A stretch of 64,000 bases of DNA, from assembly GCA_028015205.1 (NCBI GenBank), contig CM051521.1:88636513-88700512 (forward strand), read 5' to 3'. The stretch comes from Mytilisepta virgata. Its lineage: Eukaryota; Mollusca; Bivalvia; Mytilida; Mytilidae. Under the pieces are notes generated by a model. It was given only the letters and a program-made list of their open reading frames with translations. It was not told the origin of the DNA and did no database searches. Made by a program: the position numbers and the translations under genes. Positions 1 through 10,699 of this stretch are shown one piece after another (within the stretch, counting starts at the first letter, position 1; the number at the start of each line of letters is the position of its first letter).

Positions 1-199
1 TTCCCCTATCATTTCATTGAAAATCCACCGATTGAGCCCATATAATGAATATCATCATTAAAAAGGTGGTAATGATAAAAAATTACATAAAAACTATATT
101 TTCTCGGTCAGTATGTTAGTCTGGGCTGGAAAAAAATAAGTTGCACAAATTTTATTTTTTTTCGTTGAACACTTCTGCCTGGTGCTTACTGGCATTGCC
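1..199. repeat. Right end of an upstream copy of giant palindrome P
   Basis: These bases match the right terminus of the P element at about 15050-15248 almost base for base. Their reverse complement matches the left terminus of P from 5705 to about 5905. The terminal word GGCATTGCC sits at 191-199, as at 15240-15248. The window therefore opens inside the right arm of another P copy whose body lies upstream. Confidence 0.85.
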
Positions 200-371
200 T
201 CTTAAAAGGTATACTATAAATTCACATGAAAATCAACATTTATTATGTTCAAATATACATATACATTTAAATTATGCATTACATTCATTTATCAAGTTTT
301 GTTGTTAAAAAACATTAAAAGAAAGGGGGCACTGTTAGCTATATACAGGAAAATACTGAAGGTTTACAAAC

Positions 372-1133
372 CTAATCTTTCACCAGCAGGGCTCCGAATA
401 CCATAATGAACTGTCTGTGATGTTCCGCAAGTGGTTGTATATGTGTATGTTGAGTTCCTTGCAACTTCAACAATTTCTCACGTAGTTTTGGGTTCGTTTT
501 AGCAGTTGGGAAAGAGAAGAACTAGACATTTTCCATGTAAGGGTATTTAGATCTCTTTCTGTCATCAGAGGTACATCCTTCGGCAGTACAATGATACCAT
601 TTTGTTTCCTTTAACGAACCATTATTATCCAGTGTGCTTGAATACATCTTGACCGGAAGTATTCCCTGCTTGAGGAGCTCGGGATGCATATGTATTTTAT
701 CATTTTTTGACAGACTTATCGTTCCTCACAGCAGGTGTGATTTCGAGGTCACTCGTGGCATTTCGCCAGAACTGAATAAAAAAGATTGAGGAGTTCTAAC
801 AAAAAACGGAATTCCTATAAACAATATTAACTGTGCAATCGAGAACTTAGGACTTTTCCATTTTTTTTTTACTGGTAAGACATTGAAAATTTTCATATGT
901 ATCCCAACTACATAAAATTGACAGCACATCCTATATAATGAGGAATTCCCTTCACCTTTCGGGGTTTTCTGTTTTATCATTCGGATTGAAAGATAAATCG
1001 GCGTGTTCCTAGTGAGACACCTGCTATAAAGAACGACGACTTTTGGCGGGATAGTCAACCGCAAGTCAGGAATAGGTGAGAAAAAAAATAGTATCACGTG
1101 ACCATGGATGTCTAATTCAGGAAAATATCCCAA
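372..1133 (-). pseudogene. Coding relic with two in-frame stops, possibly THAP-like zinc finger (copy 1)
   Basis: On the minus strand one frame is open from 1133 down to 375 except for TGA at 726-728 and TAG at 522-524; a final TAG lies at 372-374. The middle and last segments look coding. They contain Cys-x3-Gly-Cys followed by Ser-Asp and a basic stretch, then Tyr-Pro-Tyr-Met, and after the TAG Phe-Phe-Ser-Phe-Pro and Asn-Pro-x-Leu-Arg. This order resembles the start of THAP domains (first cysteine pair, then the Phe-Pro motif and a basic helix). The later Cys-x2-His pair expected of a C2CH finger was not found, so the identification is tentative. Both stops are shared with the second copy, so the breaks predate the duplication. 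Alternatively these are exons of an unrecognised gene with the stops lying in introns, but I see no convincing splice sites. Confidence 0.35.
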
Positions 1134-1487
1134 AGGACTATGACTCGATACACAACTATTGAAAAGATGGAATAAGGAAACGTCTCAAAGCCTTCATGCT
1201 ACCAGTTCGACCAGGCCGTTACCACAATATTTCATGTGCTGTATTTAACATTATCATACTTCATGCCAGAAATACGGCATATAAACTACGGTAATATGTC
1301 CAAGTTCGGCTTTATATGTCACGTGAGTTTTTGTGTACATTTACGGTTATAAGAATAGAGCAATTGTCATGAATATTTACAGTAAGAAATGTCTCAGTCA
1401 GCGATGCGCTTTTTTACATGAAAAAAAATTGAAATAATTTTAGGTTAGATGAATTCTTAGCATGAAGTATAATAATCACACTATTAA

Positions 1488-1659
1488 GGTCTTGTGACGG
1501 TTATATGCGAAATATTTGCCAGGTCTGAGTGACAGATTACCCTCCACTTCGCGTTTGCGAAATATTTGCCAGGTCTGAGTGACATATAAAACTTCGCTTC
1601 GGGTCAGTAATATGTCACTCAGACCTGGCAAATATTTCGCATATAACCGTCACAAGACC
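1488..1659. repeat. Hairpin repeat, 47-bp perfect arms plus a third internal copy
   Basis: The arms at 1488-1534 and 1613-1659 are exact reverse complements over 47 bp (GGTCTTGTGACGG at one end). A third copy of the inner 30 bp, in the left-arm orientation, begins near 1555. No clear target-site duplication is visible. The pattern suggests a small foldback or MITE-like element, and the same structure occurs at 16537-16708. Confidence 0.85.
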
Positions 1660-2299
1660 GCGGCTCTCGAGCTAATATCATGACCTACATGTAAGACTGA
1701 TAAAGTATTAAATCTGGCAACTTTACTACAAATTGATCACAGAGAAGTAACTAATATATGATACATTAGAATGTCACCGAAGAAAGAGGGTGCTCATAAA
1801 AAAGAAGAGCACAGTCATTATTTTATAGTCTCCTAAGTTTAATAAAACCTATAACAAAAAATTGTCAAAACATTTATTTATTTAATAAATCACAAAAAAT
1901 TTTAACCCAGAACGGGAATTATATATAGATACATGTATTAAAACATTTCCAGGTTGTAGCTGCTGAAAGTAAAATTCAAATTATAGACTAAGGAGGTTTT
2001 TACACATTTTTTTGTATATCTCCATTTACAATCTGAGGTGTATATCCATATGTGTATCATTAAATATTCACTAGTAAAAAGAATTTAAATTAGATTTCTA
2101 GAAGTCAGTTTGTTGAAATTTTCGGGCTGTTTATCAACTAGAAAAGTCAACAGTGACATGCATGTACTAATGAATTAAATTCATTCCACAAACCACCCTC
2201 CAGAAGAAGAAGAAAAAATGATAACACGTACATGTAGCACAAATGTAAAATAAATCGAGCCTTAGAATCTTAAGCGGTTTATGGGTATCCAAACTGTAT

Positions 2300-2510
2300 A
2301 ATGTACACAGTAAAAGCCAATAAGTATGATTACCAACAAGTTAACGCCTAGCTAAAAAAAAAATGGCAATTTTGGTTGAACCGTATATTTAATCAAAATG
2401 TGTTCACTTTCACTTAATTCTAAGGTTCTGATAGCTGTTGGTTTTAATATAAAACGAAATAGTAAAAAATAACACTCTGATGAAGATTTTAATGCCATCA
2501 CTTTGAAAAG
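2300..2510 (+). repeat. Dispersed repeat fragment, family member also at 61550-61760
   Basis: The words tatgattaccaacaag, ctaaggttctgatagctg and ataacactctgatgaag recur in the same order and spacing, diverged, at about 61550-61760. The duplicate copy lies at about 17345-17545. No coding sense was recognised. The element boundaries are not defined; this is homology read by eye. Confidence 0.45.
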
Positions 2511-2837
2511 TTAATTTAAATCTTTAGTAAAAATGAGAGGTCAGTATAAATTCAAAGTCTTTCACCCTGTATTAGATGCAAGTTTTGACAACGTCAGCAG
2601 AATAGGGAATTCAGGTCTCTTTGTGTCCGAACCTATATCACCTCAGTTTCACAGATTAGTATTTCAATGGTTAAACTTAAAATAATAGGACCAAAACTTC
2701 CTGTCTATGTAAAAATGTTTTATTTATGATTACATTACGAAGACAGATTAAAAATAGAATGATATTGTATTTGATTTGTGTAAGATGCAACTTGTTGGAT
2801 AATAGTATTGACATTTTAAATTTATTTAGTAATTCTT

Positions 2838-3307
2838 TTATAAATTCAGTTGTAAATTTCCGAATGTTTAGATTCGATATGTGTTCAATTTAACTTCCTC
2901 GGTGGTCTCGTGGTAGCGTGCTGTCCTCGATTTCGGAGGGACATATCTATTTGCAAAATCAGGCTTGGGTTAGAATAATACATGTAGTTCAGTCTCTAGC
3001 TTGATTAACTATCAAAATTTTTCACCTGCTTGTCTATTTGATTATTATGAAAACATTTTTGAAAACAAAGATCCCCAATTTTTGTCGTTATGCTTGTATC
3101 TTCAGCATTTTCAGAACTTGGACACCCGCCAGTCAGCAGTGTTGTCAAAATAGAAGCAATTTCGATTACAAATTTGAACCATTTGAATAAATAAGCAAAT
3201 ATTGTTGATGAATCTTTACGTGACAATGGAACCTATTCCGGTTTTTAATTTATTACTTAAAATTTGACTTGAATAAAGAAGATTTTTTAATGACACAGGT
3301 ATCTTTA
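2838..3307. repeat. Copy-1-specific block with a tRNA-like SINE head
   Basis: This block is absent from the second copy, where the flanks join at about 17850. It contains, at about 2895-2970, a plus-strand stretch resembling a tRNA-derived SINE head: an A-box-like TGGTCTCGTGGTAGCGTG and, about 50 bp on, a weak B-box-like GGGTTAGAAT. An open frame on the minus strand (3005-3226) has a hydrophobic segment but no recognisable family. It is either an insertion in copy 1 or a deletion in copy 2; no target-site duplication was found to decide. Confidence 0.4.
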
Positions 3308-3781
3308 TAACAAACTTTTAAACGGATTTAAAGCTAGAAAGAGCTAAAAATCTACAAATATTAAGTAAATTTAGCGTATTGATCGCTGTCTCTGACCATG
3401 ATTCAAACTAGATGAACGATCATTGGTATTGAGACAGTAAGGTCCATTTCGATCATCGTTATGCGCCCTTGCCTGTACATTAAGAATATATTGTACTTGC
3501 TGTTTTTTTATATGTGTATTTCTTGACTGCTAACCGTTTATATGCAATAATTAGATATATTATGTATACCATAGCAATTTAGCGATGTAACAAGTCATAT
3601 TTACGGAGACCACAATAAATTTGATTTTATTGTAGTGACACTTGCAGTTAACTTTTGATAGAAAAATATCGTTTACTGTGTGGTTTTTTTTTCATGGAAA
3701 ACTAAGTTAAAAAACCAATCAAACATCATGTTTGTGTTATTCCAGAAATTTTAGTTTTTCAGGGAATGATAGCTACTTAAA

Positions 3782-5207
3782 ATGAAACACAATACTACGA
3801 ATGCAACATATGCCATTGATCAGCATTCCATGTTGAAATCCCTGTACGCCAAGATTGAAATGAAGTGGTTAATTTATTTTCTGATAATTGGATTAATATT
3901 AAATGGTAAGTTTGATATTCATTTCTTTATACGATCTTGTGATATGCATGAAATATTAGAAGTGTAATATCTAGAATATCTCTTTTTCCTGAAACAAATA
4001 TTTCAATCGTTTATCTAATTAACCATTTTGTACCTTTAGAACTTATACATGTATATCATAAATCAAATATTTATCTGAATATTATTAGGAAACAAATTCC
4101 TTCGAATAAATGAAACCTGTTAAACGCTAATAAAGTCCAAAAAACCTTCTTTCTCCTTAGGTGCAATTTGTAAACCAACGATAGAAACAAGAGATGCAGA
4201 TAGAACCAAAGATTGTAACAGAGTAAGATGCAGGCGTATCTGTCCTAATAACATGTTTCAAGTCAGTGCAGAAGGTTGCATTCTTTGTAGATGTAAGTTT
4301 ACTTACTTTTGATGATATCTTTCCTCGGTGAAAGCTGTAATTTTGAATGTTTAGGTAAAAGATATTGAATATTTGACAACAAGCTGGCCAGAGAGAGAGA
4401 GAGAGAGAGATGTCTAAAAGTGAAAAGAAGACGGGTAGATTTGATGCGTGAGGATTAAACGACCAATGAGAAATGCCAATTTAAGAGTACATTGTATATT
4501 AATGAACTGTCATCTTCAGATGATATCACTAACACTAACACTTCATTATGCGGGAACAAATTCACAAAATTAATGCTTCTGGACTACATTAGGTTTAAAA
4601 AGGTATTACAACGTGGGGACGGAAACCATGCATACTCATGATTTTCGACAGAAGGATGTGCTGTAGCATAGACAATATTATGTTCAAATTTTTCATCATC
4701 ACTCCAGAATTTTTACTGTCGTCATCAAGACTTGTCTAACCCGAATATAAATTTCTGTTATATTTCTTTACTTAATTTTCACGTCTTATTGGAAACGACA
4801 CCTCACTGAAACTGCAATTTTATCTTTTACGGAGAGGGACATGCTTAAACTCCTGGGGTACATGTACGTGTACCTGATGTCACTACCATTTTTTTTACAT
4901 TGCTAATGTTTTTTTTGCATTATCTTCATATAATCCATTTAGGTATTCTGTGATTTTTTGTTTTTGTTTACATCTGTGCAGTATTTATTTGTTCGTTTTT
5001 TTTGCTGTAGATAAAGGGACTTTCCCCATTTTCCTATCGGTCCGGTATCTTTTGTCAATATTTCATATTCTGTTTACTACTTTGTATAACAAATAGGTTT
5101 TGCATGTATCTATTAAAGTTGTATATGTATTGTATTTTGCAGGTTGCGAGCCCGGTGTTGAATGTGCAAGTACACGACCAGTCAATAAAAAACTTGGTCT
5201 GCAATGA
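3782..5207 (+). CDS. Small secreted cysteine-rich protein, antistasin-like (copy 1, three exons)
   Basis: Coding exons are 3782-3905, 4161-4292 and 5143-5207. Both introns are GT-AG and phase 1, with gtaagt donors. The first in-frame ATG is at 3782, but the ATG at 3860 directly precedes a strong signal peptide (Lys-Trp then about 14 hydrophobic residues), so the product is probably 80 residues. The mature part has eight cysteines spaced C-x4-C-x3-C-x11-C-x2-C-x-C-C-x5-C. Cys34 to Cys60, a 27-residue span, fits the antistasin-like domain, a fold known in protease inhibitors; a Gly precedes the fourth Cys as in that family. Intron 2 splits the Cys60 codon. The tail after Cys67 is short and basic. 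AATAAA lies at 5233-5238. Secretion and disulfide bonding follow from the sequence; protease inhibition is inference. An antimicrobial or other host-defence peptide is an alternative. Confidence 0.8.
4391..4410. repeat. (GA)n microsatellite, short allele
   Basis: Pure GA repeat of 20 bp in intron 2 of the first antistasin-like gene. The same site in the second copy (19255-19288) is 34 bp long. Confidence 0.9.
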
Positions 5208-5510
5208 AAAGTCTGAAAATGTACAAGCAAGAAATAAAGTATTTGAATACTTTTACCAGTCTGTTTTTTTTCCTACTCCAATGTATATTTTAGTTGACTG
5301 TCATGACTGTACTTTGTTATTAAGATAACAAGACAAGACAGATTGTAATTTTTTGTTCATATTTTATAAGGGTTTTGATAGATACCATGGAAACACCTTC
5401 TAAGTAATTAATATTTTCAAAGTCTGTGTAATATGGTTTAAATATTTCGTTTAGGAATTTGTATGGATAATTTATTGTTTTTCTTAAATTAGTGTAGAAT
5501 ATTCTATGGT

Positions 5511-5704
5511 ACTAATTTTAGTTTTGATGCACAAGATGTGCACATTTCGTCGATTTAGTTGTGATCGATGCCTAAAATGTTCAGAGCAGAAACAACAATC
5601 TTAACCATCTTAGAGTTAGTAAAATACAAAAATAATCTAAAAAGATAAAGCCAAAAATCTAAGAAAAAAGCTGTGCACGAGATAGATACTTCTTAGTTTT
5701 AATA
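5511..5704. repeat. End of unit U; probable dispersed-repeat fragment
   Basis: The stretch runs from gcacaagatgtgcacattt through ctgtgcacgagatagatac to a TTTTAA end, and is repeated at about 20462-20637. The style resembles the 3' portion of an interspersed mussel repeat that I recall only generally. The duplication breakpoint falls exactly at its TTTTAA end. Confidence 0.3.
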
Positions 5705-5989
5705 GGCAATGCCAGTAAGCACCAGGCAGAAGTGTTCAACGAAAAAAAAAAAAAAATTTGTGCAATTTATTTTTTTCCAGCCTAGACTAACATACTGACT
5801 GAGAAAATATAGTTTTTATGTAATTTTTTATCATTACCACCTTTTTAATGATGAAATTCATTATATGGGCTTAATCGGTGGATTTTCAATGAAATGATAG
5901 GGGAAAAACGTGTTTTTCAGTAATTTTCAATTATGCATAGCAAACAGAGAACAACAGTTTGGACCCATCTATCTAAACGCTTACATATA

Positions 5990-6400
5990 AACTAGATTAC
6001 AAGATATGTTGGAAATAAACTGTTTCAAATTATTTATTGAAAAATATAATTTTTCATAAATTATGATTGTTTTTTTTTAAGGAAAATTTCATTTTTATTG
6101 AAAAATCACTAAAAACTGGAAAATAGTTTTAGCTGCAATTTGTATTCGATGACACCATTACTAGATTACCAAATATGTTAAAAATAAGTGGTTTTAAAAA
6201 ATAAAATTAAAAAACATATGTAATATGGTTATTTCTGGGGGGAAAATCATAGTTTTTTCAGATAAAATTGCTGAAAACTGGAAAATTGCTCTCATTTCTA
6301 TATTTGGATGATGACATTTATATAGATTACAAGATATGTTGGAAATCAACTGTTTCAAAGTATATAATTGAAAAATATAATTTATAATAAATAATGATGG
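5990..6400. repeat. Tandem units in the outer part of P left arm
   Basis: The phrase attacaagatatgttggaaat, followed by a cactgtttcaaa-like run, recurs in diverged form near 5995, 6165 and 6330, giving three units of about 165 bp. The mirror lies at about 14230-14640. No coding content was seen. A G-run at 6410-6420 follows. Confidence 0.6.
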
Positions 6401-7129
6401 CTTTTTTTTAGGGGGGGGGGTGAGATTGCATTTTTTTTTTGATAAATAATACCTACAATAAAGATTTTTAGTCCTCAGATACCTTATCGTATAACATTTG
6501 ACGCAGTATGCTTGTCTTGTGACCCTGATCTCGTTTTCACGGTTCACTGACTTCATAAACATAAATGTAAAATCTGCATCCCAAGTTTTTTGGTTAAATC
6601 CATATCTCAGCAACTGTAATACCCAGGCCAACCATATTTGGTCTATAGATAGTTCTTAGTGGATACATGCCGGTCTGACAGCTGGCTTGGGACCTTGACC
6701 TCAATTTCATGCCTGGGTGCCTTTGTCACATTTTCGTGGTTAAGTCTATTTCTCAGCAACTATAATACCGTGACCCACCATATTTGTCAGTAGATAGTTC
6801 TTGATTGGTAAATGTCAAGTCTGACACCTGACTTTTCATACTTGACCTCAATTTAATGGTAGAATGACCTGCGTCGCATTTTCGTGGTTAAGTCCATTTC
6901 TTAGCAACTGTAATACCTAAGCACACCATATTTGGTTTATAGATAGTCCTTGGTGGGTATACGGCTGTCTGAGACGTATGCCTGAATTTCACAGGGTTTA
7001 ATAGGGTTTTATCAGGGATAAGTTGATGTCATTACTTAGCAAATTTTACAGTCATCATCACGAATTGATTGCCCGTTACAGTGTTCAAATATCTAAGATG
7101 ATGTTGGAACTGTTCCCACTGTCGCTACA

Positions 7130-7300
7130 TTTCATGTAGCTCCACCGATTTGTGACTACCACCGGATTTACTTTGTTGAACTTCACGACGGCTGCCGTAT
7201 ATGGAGCAGGAACTGCTTACCCATCCGGAGCCCCTGAGTTCACTCCTGGTTTTTGTAGGAGTTTGTGCTGTTCATTTTCTTAGTTTTCAGTGCTTGTGGT
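7130..7300 (+). mobile_element. LINE-like 3'-end fragment in P left arm
   Basis: The stretch 'cttcacgacggctgccgtat', 'gcttacccatccggagcccc', 'gttcactcctggtttttgta' matches in order a diverged sequence read on the minus strand at about 45170-45330 (RT-like fragment) and a shorter minus-strand piece at about 40305-40345. It is probably the terminal part of one LINE-type retroelement family. The mirrored copy in the right arm is at about 13340-13500. No intact ORF. Confidence 0.5.
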
Positions 7301-7701
7301 TGTTCATATGTCTTTCCAGGTTTGTCTACTAATGGATTGTGTTTTTTGGTTTGCTCCTTATGTATATTTGTCCTCTTCACACATTTTTATGATAAAGTCA
7401 ATTTCTTTGTAGCTATAAGGCCTATATCCACTGTATATGGTCTGTAATAACTTCTTGGCAACTTCCTGACACCTTACCTTGACTACAATTTAAGGTTTTA
7501 GTGACTTTCACCCCATTTTTACAAATAAGTCCATTTCTCAACAAATGTTATAAATGTATGTAGACCCACCATTTTTGGTCTATAGATAGTTTTTGGTAGA
7601 TCCATACCTGTATGAGACCGGTCTGCTGACCTTGGACACAGTTGTAGGCTTAAATGGTATGCATGAGATTTTTCAGACAATTGTTGCCTGACTATTTCTT
7701 T

Positions 7702-8405
7702 TTATTTTCCTTTGACTTGCAATGTCGGGCATCAGATAATCTATTCTGTGTCCATGTGCGTACTCAGGAGAGATATTTAGTGTGTCCACTCTTGTTAGTA
7801 TATACAACATTAACCTTCTTTAATTTATTATGCAATTGCAAAATCACATTTTTTCAAACATCAACAACTACTTTTTATTTTTTTTTCAAGTTTAACCTCT
7901 GAACATTGAAGCAAATAACACCATTAAGCCAATTAGATTCTTCTCAGTCATGTGTTGAAATGTTTGATTTTAAAAAAAATTCTTATTATTCAGGAACTGA
8001 ATAAACAAGAACAATGAGGGACCTCACTAAGAAATACCTCCTTTTTTCTGCTTCAAAATAAAAAGTTTAATTATCTCCCTTTAGTGTCAGATTGGATAAA
8101 TTTTTCTTCATACTCATTTTCATATGGTGGGCTACCACTGTTTGAAGTTCCGTTTCATAGTTTTAGGCTTACTGGATAATATGACAAATAAAAAGGGGAA
8201 AAAAATCAGACAGCTATGTAACCTAAAAAAATGTGACATGTTCAAGTTTTTTTGTGTGTCAACAACCTTCCCCTTATTTATCAGGTCAAGAGGCAAAATG
8301 ATAATAAACAAGAGTGGACACACCAGATGTCTCGTCTGAGTATGCACATGGACATAGTATAATTATTATCTGATACCCAACATTTTGCAAGTCAAAGGAA
8401 AATAC
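7702..8405. repeat. Core ~700 bp terminal-inverted-repeat element inside each P arm
   Basis: Arms 7702-7797 and 8306-8405 are diverged reverse complements; both carry the phrase 'gtccatgtgcrtactcag' and a 'gtgtccactcttgtt' end. They enclose about 500 bp of AT-rich non-coding sequence. The mirror in the right P arm is at about 12200-12930. It looks like a MITE that landed inside the parental sequence before the large palindrome formed. Confidence 0.65.
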
Positions 8406-9369
8406 GACAAAAAAAATTGAGGTCACGATTAAAAGGCAGGTGTCATACCGACATGTTTCCACTAAGAACTATCTATTGACAAAATATGGTGAGTCTAGGT
8501 ATTAACGTTGTCGAGAAATGGACCTAATCTCGAAAATGTGACAAAGTCACTCATGCATGAAATTGAGGTCAAGGCCACAGCCAGATATCAGACTGAGATG
8601 TACCCACCAAGAACTATCTATTGACCAAATATAGTGGGTCTAGGTATTCTAGTTTCTGAGTAATGTACTTAACCACGAAAATGTGATGCAGGTCACTCAA
8701 GCATGAAATTGAGGTCAAGGTCAAAAGCCAGATGTCAGACTGGCATGTGCCCACCAAGAAATATCTATAGACCAAATATGGTTGGCCTAGGTATTACAGT
8801 TGCCGAGAAATGGATTTCCACGAAACTTGGACGCAGATTTTAAATTTATGTTTATGAAGTCAGTGAACCGTGAAAAATTAGGTTAGGGTCACAAGACAAG
8901 TATACTGCGGCAAACCTTATACGATAAGCTACCTTGTGGACCATAATTCTTAATTGTATGTATTACATGTGCAAAGTTATTAAAGTTTTAAAAATTTTTA
9001 CACTGCCGCCAGAATGTAGTACCTATATCTCGCCTCTGCGACTATTTGTCGCAGGCCAGACAAAAACGAAAAAAACCAAAATCAAGTTAATAGGTATTTA
9101 ATCATAAGAGCTTGACTTGATTTGATATATGCATCAACCAAAAAATGGAATAAAACTAAACCATCTTGTGTAGATTTAGAAAACAGGAATTTATATTATT
9201 TATAAATATTTGTGCAAAAATTAATATGAACATATAGAACACCGGAAATTGCAAAATAACTGAGGAAAAATTCAAAATAATAAAATTACATATTGACTTT
9301 TTTGAAATACATGTAAGATGTCAATTGACATTAAGAGTGGCGATTCCAGAGGGCATAGAGGTTGTACGC

Positions 9370-9532
9370 CGCCGCCCCCCCCCCCCTCCCTCTTTGATAG
9401 CCAAAAAGACGTTTTTTTATCCATATACATGATTTTTTTAGCATTTGATCATTAAAAAAAAATTTCCGCCTTGCTCCGCTGGCCTTAAGATTTTTCAAAT
9501 TTTAATTTTACGCCCCCCCCCCCCCCCCCCCG
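9370..9532. repeat. Poly-C tracts in P left arm
   Basis: C-runs of more than ten bases at about 9375-9386 and about 9513-9531. The right arm has weaker G-rich counterparts at about 11095-11112 and 11237-11253, so these tracts changed length after the arms separated. Collapse or expansion at such runs is also a usual sequencing error. Confidence 0.8.
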
Positions 9533-9937
9533 CACCCCTTTTAAAAAATCCTGCATCCACCACTTAGTTTGTTCTATATTTATCACACAACCATTATATA
9601 TAATTGACATTAAAATGTTCATAAAGTGTTTTTCTTTTCTATTAATGATCACAAATCTACACTGAAATACAATACAATATTTCCACCCAAGCATGTCAAA
9701 ATGTAGATAAAAAAAGGAGTAGCCAAACGCTACTACAAGGGTCACTCTTGCAACCAACACAGTGGATAGGGATAAAAATAAGTTTCCCAATCCACTATAA
9801 ACAAATAAATACATGTAAGATTAAACTTAACTAATACAATTTCAGACCTGTGTCCTCTTTAATCTCAGACTTCACACGTTCTAAATATCTCTTCCTTCAT
9901 GTCTGACATATTCATGTAAGCTTATTTTAAAATCATC

Positions 9938-10699
9938 ATGATTTGTTAAATTTTAAGATAAATTTTGTATGTTACATAAATTTATTTGTTTTATTTATTA
10001 TTCTTTTTTAAGTTCTAAACATTACAGTTATGTACTTGTATAAACTTCAACTCATAGTATAATAGCAAACACATAAATGATGTAGAATATTTATTTTCCA
10101 ATGCAAGGAACACGGAGGAAATAATTTTAAAAAAAATCTTTATGACATGCATGTATGAATCTTTTTTTATCTTTCAAATATTTTTTAACATTTAACTTAC
10201 TTTTAAAAAGACAAAACTTACATATTTTAAAGTGATACATGTAAATGACACAAAATCTCAAAAGAACATTCAGTTTGGTCAAATTTAATTGAGAATTAAC
10301 AAATTAGCAAATAAACACAATTTTCTGTTAAATGCCATTATACAAAAGGTCTCAGTTTATGAGATTTATGTAAGCTTATATAAATGGCACAATTAATTTA
10401 TATTAAAAAACAAAAGAGTCTAGATATTCTTTATTCTAAATTTTCTTGTGACCCTGGTCAGACAGAAATTAATAAAATAATATTTTGGGAATTGACAGTA
10501 TAGGATCATACTGATGTACACTAATTTTTAAATGAATAAGCTTTACCTCAAAAGTTTGACCAAGGTCACATGTGGTGGTCAGCTAGTAGTTCTTGCCAAT
10601 CAAGATTTTTCACATTTTAAATAAGACTGTAATATTTGGAAAACAAATTAAAAAATTTGTTCAAGATTTTCACAAAAAATCGGAATCAAATTCTATACC
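9938..10699. other. Unique spacer at the centre of palindrome P
   Basis: 762 bp with no inverted partner. AT-rich, no ORF worth noting, no RNA gene recognised. Inverted homology ends at 9937 and resumes at 10700 (aatcatc / gatgatt), which sets the loop length of the big hairpin. Confidence 0.7.

Larger units (their letters stand above)
200..5704 (+). repeat. Tandem segmental duplication, unit U (first copy)
   Basis: This stretch is repeated in the same orientation at 15249-20637 with only scattered substitutions and a few indels. It starts just after the right terminus of one P palindrome and ends at the left terminus of the next. Indels against the second copy include an extra block of about 470 bp here (2838-3307), no SINE at about 4360, and a shorter GA microsatellite (4391-4410). 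Synteny and orientation are fully kept, so this is a tandem duplication and not two independent repeats. It carries one small secreted-protein gene, one coding relic and one hairpin repeat. Confidence 0.93.
6479..8932. repeat. Inner inverted repeat nested inside the left arm of P
   Basis: The sequence from 6479 (accttatcgtataac..., gtatgcttgtcttgtgacc) reappears as its reverse complement ending at 8932. Both sides consist of diverged units of about 120-150 bp containing 'accatatttggtctatagat' and 'gaccttgacctcaatttc', facing opposite ways. The left half is longer because it holds a LINE-like segment (7130-7300). The mirror in the right arm spans about 11690-14120. Each P arm is therefore itself a foldback structure. 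Confidence 0.75.

Noticed and set aside
2895..2970. A genuine tRNA gene
   Set aside because: The A-box-like and B-box-like words are present, but no complete cloverleaf can be drawn and the B box is poor. SINE remnant is likelier.
6194..6631. 145-codon ORF and its mirror at 13973-14380
   Set aside because: Conserved only because the palindrome arms are conserved; it crosses tandem repeats and a G-run and has no recognisable domain.
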